This document shows, one piece after another, positions 62,458 through 64,000 of a DNA stretch of 64,000 bases (position 1 is its first letter; each line of letters opens with the position of its first letter). The stretch comes from UBA4416 sp038327195 (lineage in GTDB: Bacteria; Bacteroidota; Bacteroidia; B-17B0; Aurantibacillaceae): positions 1 through 64,000 of the forward strand of contig JBBQKU010000023.1 of assembly GCA_038327195.1 (NCBI GenBank). Direction: 5' to 3'. The notes below the pieces were generated by a model. The model saw nothing but the letters and a program-made list of their open reading frames with translations. It was not told where the DNA came from and made no database searches. Position numbers and translations under genes: made by a program.

Positions 62458-62576
62458 CGAAACAGAGCGAAATCCTAAATTTTCAGGAGTAGATGCGAGG
62501 CATTTCAGCGCGATGAAAAATGGATTTGGTGTTTCGTCTTGATTTTTTTGCTTCTTTTTGATCAAGCAAAAAGAAG
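62458..62576 (+). other. Structured intergenic element downstream of hisS
   Basis: Nested complementary segments: CGAAAC (62458-62463) with GTTTCG (62531-62536); AAATCC (62470-62475) with GGATTT (62522-62527); inside these ATGC-GAG-GCAT (62493-62503). A separate perfect hairpin CTTCTTTTTG (62551-62560), loop ATCAAG, CAAAAAGAAG (62567-62576) follows. It could be an RNA or a mobile repeat; there is no ORF. Unrelated to copies A-C. Confidence 0.45.
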
Positions 62577-62631
62577 ATAAGGAAAAAATGATTGTGATTG
62601 GTCTATTAGAAATTTGCTTTCTGTATAAACT

Positions 62632-62850
62632 CTAATTACTCATTAATTCGATATATAAATCTTCCACTTTTTTTCGAGCCCAAGGTGTTTTACGCAAAAA
62701 CGTTAGACTTGATTTAATACTTGGGTCTTTTTTAAAACAATTCACATCCACATGATGTGCTAAACCATCCCAGCGGTAATGATGAACTAAGTGTTCTAAA
62801 ATTACTTGCAAAGTTTTGCCGTGTAATGGATTGTTTATTTGTTCAAGCAT
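62632..62850 (-). CDS. VF530 family small DNA-binding-like protein
   Basis: 72 residues. NNPLHGKTLQVILEHLVHHY, WDGLAHHVDVNCFKKDPSIK and SLTFLRKTPWARKKVEDLYI match the VF530 (DUF2132) family, small helical proteins proposed to bind DNA. Real function unknown. Convergent with hisS, with about 260 bp between. Confidence 0.85.
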   Translation of the reverse strand: MLEQINNPLHGKTLQVILEHLVHHYRWDGLAHHVDVNCFKKDPSIKSSLTFLRKTPWARKKVEDLYIELMSN

Positions 62851-62866
62851 GTTTGTCTAACATTTA

Positions 62867-62902
62867 AAAAGCCCGTTAATAAGTTTATTAAACGGGCTTT
62901 TA
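62867..62902 (-). terminator. Intrinsic terminator after the BNR-repeat protein gene
   Basis: AAAAGCCCGTT on the left pairs with AACGGGCTTTT on the right, with further AT pairs inside. On the minus strand a T run follows, so it serves the gene that ends at 62917. Confidence 0.75.
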
Positions 62903-62916
62903 TGATTTATACTATT

Positions 62917-64000
62917 TTAAGGCTTTACAATTATCTTTCTGTTTTTAAGCATTAAAGCATTGTATATTTCCTCTTGTTTCTTATAGTCATTCTGTAAAAC
63001 ATCAATGGCTTCTAATTGCGTAGAGTTTGGTTTAGATTCCATTCCACAAAACGTTCCATACAATGATGACACTTTTTCTCTTAAACGTTCCTCATCAGCA
63101 AATATGGATGTTTTTTTAGTTCCCATTAATTCACCTCTTATTTTTTCCAATTCTGCATAAAATGTTTTTTGACTTTTATTTTTATTAAAAGCAACAGAAT
63201 CTGTTTTTAGAGCTAGTTTATAAAAACTTACCGAGTCAATTAAATGATTTACATTTTCGTAAAGACCTTTTAGTTTATTTGCATTTTCATAAACAATCTT
63301 TCGATCGGTTTCAGTTAAATCAACATTTTCTTTATCATGAATGCAATTTACAGTACTTGTATATTCTTTGTCTTTCAATTTTAATTTTACGGTGTAAACT
63401 CCTGGCATAACCATTGGAGCAGTAAATCCAGCTCCATCCATTTTTGAGCTACCTGCTGCAACTTGTGGTGGTATGCTTCTTAAGTTCCAACTTACTTTAT
63501 TTATGCCTCTTCTAATACCAGCAGGAATACTTTGAATAAGCGTTCCGTTAGCGTCAAATATTTCAATGGTTGCTTTTCCACTTGATAATCGTTGCTTTAA
63601 ATAATAATTTATTGTTGGTGTAAAATCTGGATTCCAAGCAGCCCATCCGCCAGAAACTTGCGGGCCTCCCCAACCATATTTTCCATTATTTAAAGTGATA
63701 TCTGGAGTTGGAAATAAATACACTTCTTGATCCCAAATATCTTTTGTTAAATTTCTTATGGCTCTTATATCATCTAAAATAAAAATACCTCTTCCATGTG
63801 TTGCTACAATTAAATCGTGTGTTTTTGGGTGTATTTTTAAATCGCGAACTAAAGCAAATTCAGGAATTTTATTTTTCATTTTAAACCAATTTTCTCCTCC
63901 ATCCAATGTTGCAAATAATCCCATTTCTGTTCCTAGAAATAATAAGTTTTTATTAATTGGGTCTTCTTTAATTTTATGTGCAAAGCTTGTAAAATCTTTA
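62917..64000 (-). CDS. BNR/sortilin (VPS10)-type repeat protein, C-terminal part (cut by window end)
   Basis: The reading frame runs open to the window edge: before the first visible Met at 63924 it reads IKEDPINKNLLFLGTEMG, so the gene starts outside. Repeat-like motifs typical of BNR/sortilin propellers are LFLGTEMGLFATLDGGENW and LKIHPKTHDLIVATHGRGIF. Then comes a beta-sandwich (ATIEIFDANGTLIQSIPAG, VNKVSWNLRS-like) and a helical tail. Relatives in Bacteroidota are large secreted proteins annotated as glycosyl hydrolases, though the catalytic activity is usually unproven. The C-terminus here is a coiled helix without a T9SS domain. Confidence 0.8.
   Translation of the reverse strand, partial: KDFTSFAHKIKEDPINKNLLFLGTEMGLFATLDGGENWFKMKNKIPEFALVRDLKIHPKTHDLIVATHGRGIFILDDIRAIRNLTKDIWDQEVYLFPTPDITLNNGKYGWGGPQVSGGWAAWNPDFTPTINYYLKQRLSSGKATIEIFDANGTLIQSIPAGIRRGINKVSWNLRSIPPQVAAGSSKMDGAGFTAPMVMPGVYTVKLKLKDKEYTSTVNCIHDKENVDLTETDRKIVYENANKLKGLYENVNHLIDSVSFYKLALKTDSVAFNKNKSQKTFYAELEKIRGELMGTKKTSIFADEERLREKVSSLYGTFCGMESKPNSTQLEAIDVLQNDYKKQEEIYNALMLKNRKIIVKP

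Overview
The window is AT-rich bacterial chromosome from a member of the Bacteroidota. The evidence is several proteins with type IX secretion (T9SS) C-terminal sorting domains, a PorP/SprF-type outer-membrane protein, a TonB-dependent receptor with an N-terminal carboxypeptidase-like domain, DUF4290 and DUF4249 proteins, promoters of the TTTG-N19-TAnnTTTG type, and no obvious Shine-Dalgarno sequences. I cannot name the genus.

Layout. 1-5.8 kb: end of an unknown gene, a glycosyltransferase, a secreted propeller-like protein, an orphan sensor kinase, a SPOR-domain protein and a PorP/SprF protein. 5.8-6.15 kb: an intergenic structured repeat (copy A). 6.15-9.1 kb: a Ppx/GppA phosphatase, an aminotransferase and two small genes. 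9.1-13.2 kb: metH behind a SAM-I riboswitch and an intrinsic terminator. 13.2-14.9 kb: an accessory islet with a REP-associated (Y1) transposase, its palindromic repeats, and three tandem copies of a 60-residue membrane protein. 14.9-20.4 kb: an ABCG-like transporter and a PIF1/RecD-like helicase. 20.4-28.4 kb: a lipoprotein, smpB, an acetyltransferase, then a tight six-gene operon (DUF4290, murA, a TlpA-like lipoprotein and three OmpA proteins with cysteine-poor thioredoxin-like N-termini). 28.4-33.4 kb: grpE-dnaJ, a carboxyltransferase subunit and a putative partner-switching pair. 33.5-39.1 kb, minus strand: three SurA/PpiC-like periplasmic folding factors and a DUF4369-TlpA protein. 39.4-52.8 kb: secreted and surface proteins (lamin-tail protein, TonB receptor, endonuclease I, M43 metalloprotease, PNGase F-like protein) and a YifB ATPase. 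52.9-56.1 kb: rpsO, pnp and rplS. 56.2-56.7 kb: two tandem copies (B, C) of the structured repeat. 56.8-64 kb: dnaK, a DUF4249 lipoprotein, panB, hisS, a VF530 protein and the 3' part of a BNR/sortilin-type repeat protein.

How it works together: most genes are housekeeping (translation, chaperones, one-carbon metabolism, cell wall) mixed with envelope-biogenesis factors that would serve the outer membrane and T9SS. The endonuclease, TonB receptor and lamin-tail protein look like an extracellular nucleic-acid scavenging set.

The most interesting non-coding material is: (i) a three-copy, 214-238 bp intergenic repeat with nested long-range pairing and compensatory hairpin changes; (ii) the transposase with REP-like palindromes in opposite orientation on its two sides and a tandem ~90 bp unit that ends in its own start codon; (iii) a second, unrelated nested-helix element downstream of hisS. 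No tRNA, rRNA or CRISPR array was seen.
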